This document shows, piece after piece, positions 1 through 8,106 of a DNA stretch of 64,000 nt; the stretch's first letter is position 1, and every line of letters begins with the position of its first letter. A model generated the notes under the pieces. It made no database searches and was not told the DNA's origin. It worked only from the letters and a program-made list of their open reading frames with translations. Where the stretch lies: the NCBI RefSeq assembly GCF_027460265.1, contig NZ_JAPZBC010000001.1, positions 1,821,001 through 1,885,000 of the forward strand. Reading direction: 5' to 3'. Both the position numbers and the translations under genes were made by a program. This stretch comes from Streptomyces sp. WMMC940 (GTDB taxonomy: Bacteria > Actinomycetota > Actinomycetes > Streptomycetales > Streptomycetaceae).

Positions 1-76
1 ATTCCGGGTTGAGCTCGGCCGGCGCGAGCAGGGCGGTCGGCTCGTCGGAGTCTGGGGTGGCAGGGGACTTCGGCAC
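1..76 (-). CDS. N-terminus of a further siderophore operon gene, probably a second IucA/IucC-type synthetase (partial)
   Basis: Only the first 25 codons are inside the window; the gene reads leftward off the edge from a GTG at 76. A GAGGAG ribosome site lies five bases before this GTG, and the gap from the acyltransferase gene upstream is about 60 bases, so it looks like the next gene of the same operon. The visible peptide is a Pro/Asp-rich start followed by LLAPAELNPE. NRPS-independent siderophore (NIS) synthetases often have a short tail followed by an A-E-L-x-P-E motif, so a second synthetase is my inference. An N-hydroxylase, which such operons also carry, would be expected to show a GxGPxN nucleotide-binding motif early on; none is seen in these residues, but the fragment is too short to exclude it. 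Confidence 0.5.
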   Translation of the reverse strand, partial: MPKSPATPDSDEPTALLAPAELNPE

Positions 77-135
77 GGGGACTCCTCGTATGGAACCGAT
101 GCGGTTCGAGCGGTGTATGTAGGGCAGCGGGTCGG

Positions 136-930
136 TCACAGCACTTTGCCCAGCGCTCTGTCGCGGACCATGAGCGCTGCTCGCTTGTCGGGCAGGTCGA
201 CCTCCGCGGAGAAGCGGAAGCCGGCGCTGAGGAAGGCGGAGACGGAGGGGGTGTTGCGCAGGTCGGGTTCGGCGACGACGCGTCCGCAGCGGGGCCGGTG
301 GTCGAGCACGTGATCGGCCGCGGCCCGGAGCAGGATCGTGCCGACGCCGCGGCCGCGGTCGGCGACGCCCCCGATGAGCAGGTGGATGCCGGTGTCGTGG
401 GGCCGGGCCGGGTAGTGACGTGCGAGCGGGTCGAGGTCGGCGCGGTAGATCTCGAAGTAGCCCGTCGGCACACCGTCGAGCACGCCGAGGCAGGGGACGC
501 TGCGCCCGTCTCCCGCCAGCTGACTCCCGAGGTGGGCCTCGGTGACGGACTCCGGCCCGGCCAGCTCCCAGAAGGCCGCGACAGCGGGGTCGTTCATCCA
601 GCGGCTGATCAACCGCAGATCGCGCTCGATCAGGACGGGCACGAGCTGGAAGGAGCCGATGGGGGTGGGGACTGCACCCCAGTCGGAGAGGGCGTCCAGC
701 AGGTCCTCGCCCGGGAACGGCGCGTGGTCGGGGCGCTTGCCCCCGGGGCCTTCCCCGGGCGCCGCGCCCGGGGAGCTCTGCTCCACCGGCGCCCGGGAGC
801 CCGGTTGCCGGTCCTGTTCGAAGAGCGCCGCGAGTTCGTCGGGCAGCCGCAGTTCGAGGGTGTCCTCCACCCCACCGCCGGTGGAGGGGGTGGAGCCGCT
901 GGTGTCGGCGCTCGCGTCGGTGGGAGGCAT
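136..930 (-). CDS. GNAT-family siderophore acyltransferase (IucB/RhbD-like)
   Basis: This 264-residue protein has a disordered, Pro/Gly-rich first 75 residues and then a GNAT domain. The domain carries the pattern of siderophore acyltransferases: ERDL..ISRWMNDP near its start, HLLIGGVADRGRGVGT as the acyl-CoA pyrophosphate-binding loop, VVAEPDLRNTPSV, and GF...EVDLPDKRAALM near the end. IucB, RhbD and MbtK, which acylate hydroxylamine or amine groups of siderophore building blocks, share this layout. I infer it transfers an acyl group from CoA to a diamine-derived substrate made by the neighbouring genes. The ATG at 930 is preceded by GAGAGGAG, which supports this start. It lies 106 bases after the synthetase gene and before a second likely synthetase. 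Substrate and acyl donor cannot be read from the sequence. Confidence 0.85.
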   Translation of the reverse strand: MPPTDASADTSGSTPSTGGGVEDTLELRLPDELAALFEQDRQPGSRAPVEQSSPGAAPGEGPGGKRPDHAPFPGEDLLDALSDWGAVPTPIGSFQLVPVLIERDLRLISRWMNDPAVAAFWELAGPESVTEAHLGSQLAGDGRSVPCLGVLDGVPTGYFEIYRADLDPLARHYPARPHDTGIHLLIGGVADRGRGVGTILLRAAADHVLDHRPRCGRVVAEPDLRNTPSVSAFLSAGFRFSAEVDLPDKRAALMVRDRALGKVL

Positions 931-1036
931 GGGTGGCGCTCTCCTCTCGGCAGTTCGGACAGGTCGGTCGTCGGGGGTGCCCGTCCTGGCCGGCCGGTGC
1001 CTACGGAGACGGGATCCCCTCGGGGACGGACGACGT

Positions 1037-3016
1037 TCAGGAGTGGAGGGGGTTGGTGATGGTGACGTAGACGGACTGGGTGTCGACGGGACCGACGAGC
1101 TCGTCGAGGCCGTGCAGCCGGGTGAGGAGATTCGCCTTGCATCGCAGGGTGGGGCACTCCAGGAGCTGCGCGGGCAGCGGCGAGCCGAGGTGACGGACGG
1201 AGTCGAGGAAGCGGCGGAAGGCGGCCACGAGCACGCGTTCGTCGGCGAGCCGTTGCGATCCGAAGGCGCCGATGAGACCGAGGACGTTGTTGATGCCGAG
1301 GTAGTAGGCGAAGCGTTCGTCCGTGACGGCGTCGTCGACGAAGGTGTCGCTGAGAGTGCCGATGCCGGGAAGCCGGCGGTCGAGTTCGGCGCGGCGCGAC
1401 TCGCGGAAGTAGTAGCCCTGGTTGTCGCGGTAGCGGCCGCCGGCGGGCCAGCCCTGCGGGTCGATGATCACCAGGGTGTTCTGCTGGTGGGCCTCGAGGG
1501 CGACACCGGCCGTGGCATCGAGCCACAGCACCGGGCGCACGACCTGGTCGAGGTAGCGCAGGAACCACTCGGCGGCGACGGCACCGGTGGGGCGGCCCGT
1601 GCGGGCGGCGAGGCCGCCGATGACCTCGGCGAGACGCGAGTGGCTGCCCGTCCGGCCCGGCCAGGGCCGGGGTGCGGTGAGGCCCGCGAGGCAGACGGCG
1701 TCGTCACCGGCGCCGAACGGGTTGTGCCGGATCATGACGTCGAGTCCGGGCAGTGGCGCTCCGTCCGGGGTGTCCACTGCGAGCCACGCGGGGTCACGGA
1801 CGATGTCGAAGCGGGGGTGCGCGGTCCGCCACTGTGTGCCCAGGCCGCTGCGGAGAAGGCGGTGGACCTCGACGCCCCGGTGGAGTTCCTTGCGGAGGTT
1901 CTCACGACGGGAGTTGGTGATGCGTACGCCGAGCGAGAGCTTGAGCATGGCCGGTGCGCCGGGCTGATGCACGGTGCGGACGGACGAGGTGGGGTGCCAG
2001 GGTTCACCGGCGGGGCCCAGGTCGCGGAGCAGTCCCGCGTCGAACAGCGCGGCGGCTTCGGGGCGGTGGGTCACTTCGCGGGCCTGCCAGGGGTGCAGCG
2101 GCAGGGCGACGGTTCCGGGAGGGAGGGCGAGGCCACCGGCGAGCCGGGAGGTGAGCTGCTCTGCGGGCACCGTGCGGCCCTCTTCCGTCCAGGCCGAGTC
2201 GCCGGACAGTACGTCCCGGTCGACGGCCAGCCAGTGGAGCGGGAAGGAGCCGTACAACTCCGGTGAGTAGAGCCGGGCTTCGGCGTCGGAGAGCCCTTCA
2301 CGGCTCTTGGGGGTGGGATGAAGCGGATGGCCCAGGATCAGTGACTGTTCGGCGGTCAGGAAGAGGTCGGCTCCGTGCTGAGGGGCGGGGCGCCGCCGTC
2401 GGTCGTCGATGAAGCCGGCCGTGCGGCGGACGGAGTCCGCGACGCGTCCGGCGAGGTCGACCGCTTCGGACCGGCGGCCTTCACCGTCCTTTCGCACCAG
2501 GCCCCCGGATCCGGGTGCGCCGCCGTCGGCGCCCGGCTCACGGGTGAGGAGGACCGCGACGGTGACGGCGTCGGCCGGAGGGGCGTCCGCCGGAGCACCC
2601 TCCAGTACGGGCGGTCCGAAACGGTGCCAGCCGGTGAGGGACCAGTGGAGGACGGGGACGAGCAGTGCGGTACCGCTGGCCCGGAGCGGAATGCGCAGGG
2701 ACCCCCCGGTGGGCCTGGGCAGGTCGTTCTCCCTGACCCAGCAGCGCAGGAGGTTCTCGACGGCGCCCGCGTCGGCGGCCGTCAGCGGATCGGGGTGGTC
2801 GAGCGGGTCGGCCGCGGTGCCCGGCGTGGCTGCGGCGGGGACTTCCGCCGGGCCCGACGCCGTTCCCGGCCGGGGATCGGCGTCCTGGTCCTCGGACGGC
2901 CCCGAGGCCTGCCGCGGTACCGTCACCGGCTCGACCGTGAGGGGGTGCCTCGGGTGGTGGTCCGCGGTGGGACGGGCGCCGGGCTCTGGGGTGTCGGCAG
3001 CGGGGGTGGGGTTCAC
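1037..3016 (-). CDS. IucA/IucC-family NRPS-independent siderophore synthetase
   Basis: The 659-residue product has the hallmarks of NIS synthetases, which use ATP to condense a carboxylate such as citrate with an amine or hydroxamate. Visible motifs are HPLHPTPKSR (His230 is the first HP), LPLHPWQ (His308), PTSSVRTV, KLSLGVRITNSRREN and EAHQQNTLV in the C-terminal (FhuF-like) part. The first 110 residues are a low-complexity Pro/Asp-rich tail. I chose the GTG at 3016 because AAGGAAG lies just ahead of it and because it clears the aminotransferase stop by 28 bases. A longer frame reaching 3313 would run antisense-like through the aminotransferase gene in the wrong frame and is rejected. It sits between the aminotransferase and the acyltransferase, consistent with one operon. 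Confidence 0.93.
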   Translation of the reverse strand: MNPTPAADTPEPGARPTADHHPRHPLTVEPVTVPRQASGPSEDQDADPRPGTASGPAEVPAAATPGTAADPLDHPDPLTAADAGAVENLLRCWVRENDLPRPTGGSLRIPLRASGTALLVPVLHWSLTGWHRFGPPVLEGAPADAPPADAVTVAVLLTREPGADGGAPGSGGLVRKDGEGRRSEAVDLAGRVADSVRRTAGFIDDRRRRPAPQHGADLFLTAEQSLILGHPLHPTPKSREGLSDAEARLYSPELYGSFPLHWLAVDRDVLSGDSAWTEEGRTVPAEQLTSRLAGGLALPPGTVALPLHPWQAREVTHRPEAAALFDAGLLRDLGPAGEPWHPTSSVRTVHQPGAPAMLKLSLGVRITNSRRENLRKELHRGVEVHRLLRSGLGTQWRTAHPRFDIVRDPAWLAVDTPDGAPLPGLDVMIRHNPFGAGDDAVCLAGLTAPRPWPGRTGSHSRLAEVIGGLAARTGRPTGAVAAEWFLRYLDQVVRPVLWLDATAGVALEAHQQNTLVIIDPQGWPAGGRYRDNQGYYFRESRRAELDRRLPGIGTLSDTFVDDAVTDERFAYYLGINNVLGLIGAFGSQRLADERVLVAAFRRFLDSVRHLGSPLPAQLLECPTLRCKANLLTRLHGLDELVGPVDTQSVYVTITNPLHS

Positions 3017-3044
3017 GGGGACTTCCTTGTGGTGTCGTCCGGGA

Positions 3045-4421
3045 TCACAGAGAGGGTCCGGTGTCGTTGCGGCGGTGCGGTGCGCAGACGGCCGCTTCCA
3101 GGGAGTCGGCGAAGCGGTCGAGGACCGCTTGGGCCTGCTCGTCGGTGAGCGTGAGGGGAGGCAGCAGTCGGACGACCCCGGAGTGGCGTCCGCCGAGTTC
3201 GACGATGAGCCCGCGGCGCAGGCACTCCCGCTGCACGGCGGCGGCGAGGACGGGGTCGGCCGGCGGGACGTCGGCCTGCGGGTCGTCGACGTCGGGATCC
3301 ACCAGTTCGACACCGATCATCAACCCCCGGCCGCGTACGTCGCCGATGGACCGGTGGGTGGCGGCGAGGCCCTGGAGCTGCCCCAGCATGCGTGTGCCGA
3401 GGGTGGCTGCCCGCTCCGCCAGCCGGTGCTCCCGTACGAAGGCCAGGGTGGCCGCACCCGCCGCCATGGCGAGCTGGTTGCCCCGGAAGGTGCCGGCGTG
3501 GGCGCCGGGCTGCCAGACGTCCAGATCGGCGCGGTAGACGATCACGGCGAGCGGGAGGGAACCGCCGATGGCCTTGGACAGCACCATCACGTCGGGGACG
3601 ATCCCGCTGTGCTCGACCGCCCAGAAGGCTCCGGTGCGGCCCACCCCCGTCTGCACCTCGTCGGCGATCAGCGGGATGGAACGGGACGCGGTGAGCTCGC
3701 GCATCCGTCGCAGCCAGCCGTCGGGGGCGGGGATCACACCCCCCTCGCCCTGCACCGGTTCCAGGATCATGCCGGCGGGCGACGGGACACCGCCCTTGGG
3801 ATCGTCCAGCAGGTTCTCGGTCCAGCGGGCTGCGAGCTCGGCGCCCCGTTCGCCGCCGACGCCGAAGGGGCAGCGGTAGTTCTGCGGATAGGGCAGCCTC
3901 GTCACCCGGACGTCCGCCGCACCCCCCGACGCGTCGAGGGCCCCGGCCGTCATGCCGTGGTACGCGCCGGTGAACGCGAGCAGTCCGGTGCGGCCCGTCG
4001 CGGTGCGGACCAGTTTGAGGGCGGCTTCGACGGCGTCCGTGCCGGCCGGCCCGCAGAACTGGATGCGGGCGTCGTCGGCGAACGGTCGCGGCAACGTGGC
4101 GAACAGCTCGGTGGTGAAGGCGTCCTTGACCGGAGTGGCGAGATCGAGGACGTGCAGCGGCGCTCCTGAGGCGAGCACCTTCTTGATCGCTTCCAGTACG
4201 ACGGGGTGGTTGTGGCCGAGGGCGAGGGTCCCGGCGCCCGAGAGGCAGTCGAGATACCGTCGTCCGTCCGCCCCCTCGATCGTCAGGCCGCGGGCCCGTA
4301 CCGGGACGATGGGCAGCGAGCGGGCGTACGTCCGCGCCGCCGACTCACGGAGCGACTGGCGGCGCAGGATTCCTTCGTGTGCGACGGGCTGTGCCGGCGG
4401 AGCGGGTTCGGTCACGGCCAC
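3045..4421 (-). CDS. Diaminobutyrate-2-oxoglutarate aminotransferase (siderophore type)
   Basis: This is a class III PLP-dependent aminotransferase of 458 residues. It should convert aspartate-4-semialdehyde and glutamate to L-2,4-diaminobutyrate and 2-oxoglutarate. Seen are RARGLTIEGADGRRYLDCLSG at the N-terminal fold, TGAYHGMT, LIADEVQTGVGRTG (PLP phosphate/aspartate region), and VLSKAIGG with the Schiff-base lysine at 283. In the RhbA family this enzyme supplies the diamine for citrate siderophores such as rhizobactin 1021. The GTG at 4421 is preferred because GGAGGA lies nine bases upstream; a GTG six bases later is possible and an ATG at 4487 has no ribosome site. It is the first gene of the minus-strand operon. 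I saw no DtxR/IdeR-type iron box in the 300 bases upstream. Confidence 0.9.
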   Translation of the reverse strand: MAVTEPAPPAQPVAHEGILRRQSLRESAARTYARSLPIVPVRARGLTIEGADGRRYLDCLSGAGTLALGHNHPVVLEAIKKVLASGAPLHVLDLATPVKDAFTTELFATLPRPFADDARIQFCGPAGTDAVEAALKLVRTATGRTGLLAFTGAYHGMTAGALDASGGAADVRVTRLPYPQNYRCPFGVGGERGAELAARWTENLLDDPKGGVPSPAGMILEPVQGEGGVIPAPDGWLRRMRELTASRSIPLIADEVQTGVGRTGAFWAVEHSGIVPDVMVLSKAIGGSLPLAVIVYRADLDVWQPGAHAGTFRGNQLAMAAGAATLAFVREHRLAERAATLGTRMLGQLQGLAATHRSIGDVRGRGLMIGVELVDPDVDDPQADVPPADPVLAAAVQRECLRRGLIVELGGRHSGVVRLLPPLTLTDEQAQAVLDRFADSLEAAVCAPHRRNDTGPSL

Positions 4422-4721
4422 GGTTGTTCGTCCTCCGACTGTCACGGTTGTGTCGCGCCTCGGTACGGCGGTCGACCGCCGCGGCACGACGGTGAACGCT
4501 GGAAGCCTGCGTCCCCCGTCCGTACCAACGACGCCGGAAGCGGGGGATCACGGTCATTCCGGAAGATCCTTGAGCCCGGGAACCACGGCCCTGCCGCCCA
4601 CCGTCCCCAACGGCACCGGCATAGTGGGGGCCGCGTTGCGGCACCGGCAGCGTCGCCGGGGTGCGCGCAGGCAATCCCGTTCGTACGCACGTAACTGATG
4701 AAGTCCCAGGGGGATCACCAC

Positions 4722-5942
4722 ATGCGACCCAATCGCCCGATCTTCGCCGCACGCCGGGGGGAGAGCGCCACTCGCAGGCCGATATTCGCGGCGGGCGCGC
4801 TCGCGGCCGCGCTCGCGCTGACGGCAACGGCCTGCGGCCCCGGTGAGGACGGCGCTGCGGACAAGCCGAGTGCCCCGGCAACGGCGGCCGACGGTGCCAC
4901 CGACGGGAAGATCACGATCCCGGACGACCTCAAGGACCGGCTCAAGGAGCACGGGATCGACCTGGACAAGTGGCGCAACGGCGAGTGGAAGAACTGGGAC
5001 AAGGACACCTGGCTCCGGGAGGCCAAGGACTTCGTCAACCCGATCATCGAGGACCTCTGGGACCCGGACCGGATGCGTGAGGCCGAGGAGCCCGACAAGC
5101 CGGTCGAGGAGGAGGACATCTCCGGTGACGAGGGCGTCACCGACCCGACGCCGCAACCGGTCGAGGCCGCGCCGGTCGCCGCGCCCTACCACGGCAACGC
5201 CCCCGAGGCCGGGAAGGTCTTCTTCGACGGCCCCAAGGGCTCGATGGTCTGCTCCGCGACCGTCGTGAAGGACCCGGCCAACCCCGGAAAGTCCAACATG
5301 GTGTGGACCGCGGGCCACTGCGTCCACGCGGGCAAGGAGGGCGGCTGGTACCGCAACATCGCCTTCGTCCCCTCGTACAACAACAGCGCGAAGACCTCCA
5401 CCAAGGGGGACTCGAAGGAGCAGGTGGCCCCTTACGGCGTGTGGTGGGGCGACTGGGCGCAGACCTCCGAGCAGTGGATCTCGCAGGGCGCCGCCACCGG
5501 CGGCCAGGGCGCACCGTACGACTTCGCCGTGATCCATGTGACGCCCGAGAAGGGCGGCAACGGCAAGTCCCTCGAGGAGACGGTCGGTTCGGCCCTGCCG
5601 GTCGACTTCGACGCCCCGGCCGTGCCGAAGGTGGGGAGCGTGAGGGCGACGGGCTTCCCGGCGGCGCCGCCGTTCGACGGCGAGCGGATGTTCCAGTGCG
5701 AGGACAAGCCCGGCCGGCTGTCGCTGAAGGCCGAGGAGCCGACGATGTACCGCATCGGCTGCACCATGACCGGCGGTTCCTCCGGCGGTGGCTGGGTGGC
5801 GGCCGGCAAGGACGGCAAGCCCGCGCTGGTCTCGAACACGTCGATCGGCCCGGTGACGGCGGGCTGGCTCGCCGGACCGCGCCTCGGCGAGGAGGCCAAG
5901 GGCGTCTACGACGCGGTCAGCAGGAAGTTCGCGGGCCGATAG
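4722..5942 (+). CDS. Exported trypsin-like serine protease (S1 family), probable lipoprotein
   Basis: The 406-residue product starts at an ATG with AGGGGGAT just upstream. A basic N-terminus and a hydrophobic Ala/Leu stretch end in LALTATAC around residue 40, an acceptable if imperfect lipobox, so the mature protein is probably lipid-anchored outside the membrane. A charged linker of about 130 residues precedes the protease domain. The catalytic triad is visible as His199 in WTAGHC, Asp267 in YDFAVI and Ser354 in TGGSSGGG. Substrate is unknown. It is transcribed away from the siderophore operon and stops before a strong hairpin at 5953-5975. The last 192 bases of the gene are repeated immediately downstream as a non-functional fragment. 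Confidence 0.85.
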   Translation: MRPNRPIFAARRGESATRRPIFAAGALAAALALTATACGPGEDGAADKPSAPATAADGATDGKITIPDDLKDRLKEHGIDLDKWRNGEWKNWDKDTWLREAKDFVNPIIEDLWDPDRMREAEEPDKPVEEEDISGDEGVTDPTPQPVEAAPVAAPYHGNAPEAGKVFFDGPKGSMVCSATVVKDPANPGKSNMVWTAGHCVHAGKEGGWYRNIAFVPSYNNSAKTSTKGDSKEQVAPYGVWWGDWAQTSEQWISQGAATGGQGAPYDFAVIHVTPEKGGNGKSLEETVGSALPVDFDAPAVPKVGSVRATGFPAAPPFDGERMFQCEDKPGRLSLKAEEPTMYRIGCTMTGGSSGGGWVAAGKDGKPALVSNTSIGPVTAGWLAGPRLGEEAKGVYDAVSRKFAGR

Positions 5943-5952
5943 TGCTGCTCGG

Positions 5953-5975
5953 GGGCCCCGGACTCTCCGGGGCCC
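5953..5975 (+). terminator. Terminator hairpin after the protease gene
   Basis: A perfect 10-bp stem (GGGCCCCGGA with TCCGGGGCCC) closes a 3-base loop 10 bases after the protease stop. There is no T-run, as is usual for GC-rich actinobacterial terminators. It separates the intact gene from its duplicated 3' fragment. Confidence 0.7.
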
Positions 5976-6022
5976 ACCGGCACGGCCGCGGACGGTACCT
6001 GGTTCCAAGTCGCGACGTGGGG

Positions 6023-6214
6023 CGCATCGGCTGCACCATGACCGGCGGTTCCTCCGGTGGCGGCTGGGTGGCGGCCGGCAAGGACGGCAAGCCCGCGCTG
6101 GTCCCGAACACGTCGATCGGCCCGGTGACGGCGGGCCGGCTCGCCGGACCGCGCCTCGGCGAAGGGGCGAAGGGGATCTGCACGCCGATGAGCGAGAGGT
6201 TCGCGGGCGGGTGA
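6023..6214 (+). pseudogene. Duplicated 3'-end fragment of the adjacent protease gene
   Basis: This 192-base stretch aligns without gaps to bases 5751-5942 of the protease gene, 272 bases upstream. It begins at RIGCTMTGGSSGGG, so it includes the catalytic-serine loop, and runs to its own TGA. By eye about 23 of 192 positions differ; the first 130 bases carry only four changes, while the last 60 are much more divergent. It has no start codon, ribosome site, His or Asp of the triad, and lies beyond the hairpin, so it cannot make a protease by itself. It is the remnant of a tandem duplication or of a second, deleted protease gene. A different reading frame of the upstream gene runs into it without a stop, but that frame is a shadow. 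Confidence 0.85.
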
Positions 6215-6291
6215 CCCGCGAGCCGAGGGCCGTGCTGTCCGGCGAGCCCAGGCCCTGCCCCGAATGTCTGGTACACGCACCCCGTGGACCA

Positions 6292-6323
6292 CGAAGGCCC
6301 GCCCCGGGCGGGGCGGGCCTTCG
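6292..6323. terminator. Strong hairpin downstream of hflX
   Basis: A perfect 14-bp stem (arms 6292-6305 and 6310-6323, core GGCCCGCCCC) with a GGGC loop lies 34 bases beyond the hflX stop. It serves the minus strand and could also stop any plus-strand read-through from the protease region. Confidence 0.85.
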
Positions 6324-6357
6324 CAAGGGGCGTCGCGCGGTGCGGACCGCGGACGGC

Positions 6358-7848
6358 TCAGCGCGTCGCCGGGACGTACGGCCCCAGCGCGGCCGCGAGT
6401 TCCTCGTGCACCCGCGCCTTGAGCAGCGTGCCCTCGGAGGTGTGCTCCTCCGACAGGACCTCGCCGTCGGCGTGGACGCGCGAGACGAGCGCTCCCTGTG
6501 TGTACGGCAGCAGGACCTCGATCTCGACCTGCGGGCGCGGCAGTTCGGCGTCGATGATCGCGAGGAGTTCGTCGATCCCGGCGCCCGTACGGGCCGAGAC
6601 GGCGATGGCGTGCCGCTCGATGCGCAGCAGGCGCTGCAGCACGAGCGGATCGGCCGCGTCCGCCTTGTTGATCACGACGATCTCCGGCACGTCCACCGCG
6701 CCGACGTCCCGGATCACCTCGCGCACGGCGGCCAGCTGCTCCTCCGGTGCGGGATGCGAGCCGTCCACCACGTGCAGGATGAGGTCGGACTCGCCGACCT
6801 CCTCCATCGTGGAGCGGAACGCCTCGACGAGGTGGTGGGGAAGGTGCCGGACGAATCCGACGGTGTCGGCCAGCGTGCAGAGCCTGCCGCTCGGGGTCTC
6901 GGCCCGTCGCACGGTCGGGTCCAGGGTGGCGAACAGCGCGTTCTCCACCAGGACACCGGCGCCGGTGAGGCGGTTGAGCAGCGAGGACTTGCCCGCGTTG
7001 GTGTAGCCGGCGATCGCCACGGACGGAACCCTGTGGCGCTTGCGCTCCTGCCGCTTGATCTCGCGGCCGGTCTTCATCTCCGCGATCTCCCGGCGCATCT
7101 TCGCCATCTTCTCGCGGATCCGGCGCCGGTCCGTCTCGATCTTGGTCTCACCGGGGCCTCGGGTGGCCATGCCGCCGCTGCCGCCGCCCATCTGCCGGGA
7201 CATCGACTGGCCCCAGCCGCGCAGCCGGGGCAGCATGTACTGCATCTGCGCCAGGGCCACCTGCGCCTTGCCCTCCCGGGACTTGGCGTGCTGAGCGAAG
7301 ATGTCGAGGATCAGGGCGGTCCGGTCGACCACCTTGACCTTGACGATGTCCTCGAGGTGGATCAGCTGGCCCGGGCTGAGCTCACCGTCGCAGACGACGG
7401 TGTCGGCCCCGCTCTCGAGCACGATGTCGCGCAGCTCGTTGGCCTTGCCCGAGCCGATGTACGTGGCCGGGTCCGGCTTGTCGCGGCGCTGGATCACACC
7501 GTCGAGCACGAGGGCTCCAGCCGTCTCGGCGAGGGCGGCCAGCTCCGCGAGGGAGTTCTCCGCGTCCTGGACGGTCCCGGAGGTCCATACGCCGACGAGC
7601 ACGACGCGCTCGAGGCGCAACTGCCGGTACTCGACCTCGGTGACGTCCTCGAGCTCGGTGGAGAGTCCCGCCACACGCCGCAGCGCGGCACGGTCGGAGC
7701 GGTCGAACTGGTCGCCGTCCCGCTCTCCGTCGATCTCGTAGCTCCAGGCGACGTCCTCTTCCATCAGGGCATCGGCCCGAAGGCTCTCGGTGCGGGTGGT
7801 CTCCGCGAAGCTCTGCGCGTCCTGGGAAGTGGATGAAGAGGAGGTCAT
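6358..7848 (-). CDS. hflX: GTPase HflX
   Basis: HflX is a ribosome-associated GTPase that splits or rescues stalled 70S particles, often under stress. The 496-residue product has the HflX N-terminal domain with DPATYIGSGKANEL, the Gly-rich linker GGGSGGMATRGPGETKIE, then the G domain: GYTNAGKSS (Lys287), DTVGF, NKAD and SAR. An acidic tail of about 75 residues precedes the family core, as is common in actinobacteria. The ATG at 7848 has AAGGAT upstream. The gene is followed by a strong hairpin. Its upstream neighbour is the M1 peptidase, with 258 bases between, so it probably has its own promoter there. Confidence 0.96.
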   Translation of the reverse strand: MTSSSSTSQDAQSFAETTRTESLRADALMEEDVAWSYEIDGERDGDQFDRSDRAALRRVAGLSTELEDVTEVEYRQLRLERVVLVGVWTSGTVQDAENSLAELAALAETAGALVLDGVIQRRDKPDPATYIGSGKANELRDIVLESGADTVVCDGELSPGQLIHLEDIVKVKVVDRTALILDIFAQHAKSREGKAQVALAQMQYMLPRLRGWGQSMSRQMGGGSGGMATRGPGETKIETDRRRIREKMAKMRREIAEMKTGREIKRQERKRHRVPSVAIAGYTNAGKSSLLNRLTGAGVLVENALFATLDPTVRRAETPSGRLCTLADTVGFVRHLPHHLVEAFRSTMEEVGESDLILHVVDGSHPAPEEQLAAVREVIRDVGAVDVPEIVVINKADAADPLVLQRLLRIERHAIAVSARTGAGIDELLAIIDAELPRPQVEIEVLLPYTQGALVSRVHADGEVLSEEHTSEGTLLKARVHEELAAALGPYVPATR

Positions 7849-8073
7849 TGGATCCTTACGTCGATCGAAAGCTGATGCGGACCGTATGCGCTCGGCATGC
7901 TCCCGCGATTGTCACAACGCGTCACGGTCCCGGAACATTCCCGGTGTGCCGCGCCGGGGCGGAGGGACCGTCGGGCGGGTCCGTCCCCCCTTCGGGGGAG
8001 GCATGCCCGGCGGCGCCGCCGACCTGTCGATGGTCCCACGGCTCCGCCGCGGCCGTCACCCCGGTTTTCCCGC

Positions 8074-8095
8074 CCCTCCCCGGGCTCCGGGAGGG
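8074..8095 (-). terminator. Probable terminator hairpin after the M1 peptidase gene
   Basis: A stem of CCCTCC(C)CGG with CCGGGAGGG, with one bulged C, lies 12 bases past the peptidase stop on the minus strand and is followed by GGGAAAACC rather than a U-run. A second small hairpin, CCCCC/GGGGG, occurs near 7986-7999. The remaining 258 bases between this gene and hflX hold no gene that I can see. Confidence 0.5.
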
Positions 8096-8106
8096 CCCGT
8101 GGAGAC

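Noticed and set aside
542..2266. 574-codon plus-strand open frame opposite the siderophore genes
   Set aside because: It is a high-GC shadow of the acyltransferase and synthetase genes; it has no recognisable motif and no ribosome site.
4422..4721. Iron-responsive DtxR/IdeR-type box before the siderophore operon
   Set aside because: I looked for a TTAGGTTAGGCTAACCTAA-like palindrome and saw none in this 300-base divergent region.
4554..6326. 590-codon minus-strand open frame over the protease gene
   Set aside because: Shadow frame; the plus-strand protease has catalytic motifs and codon bias.
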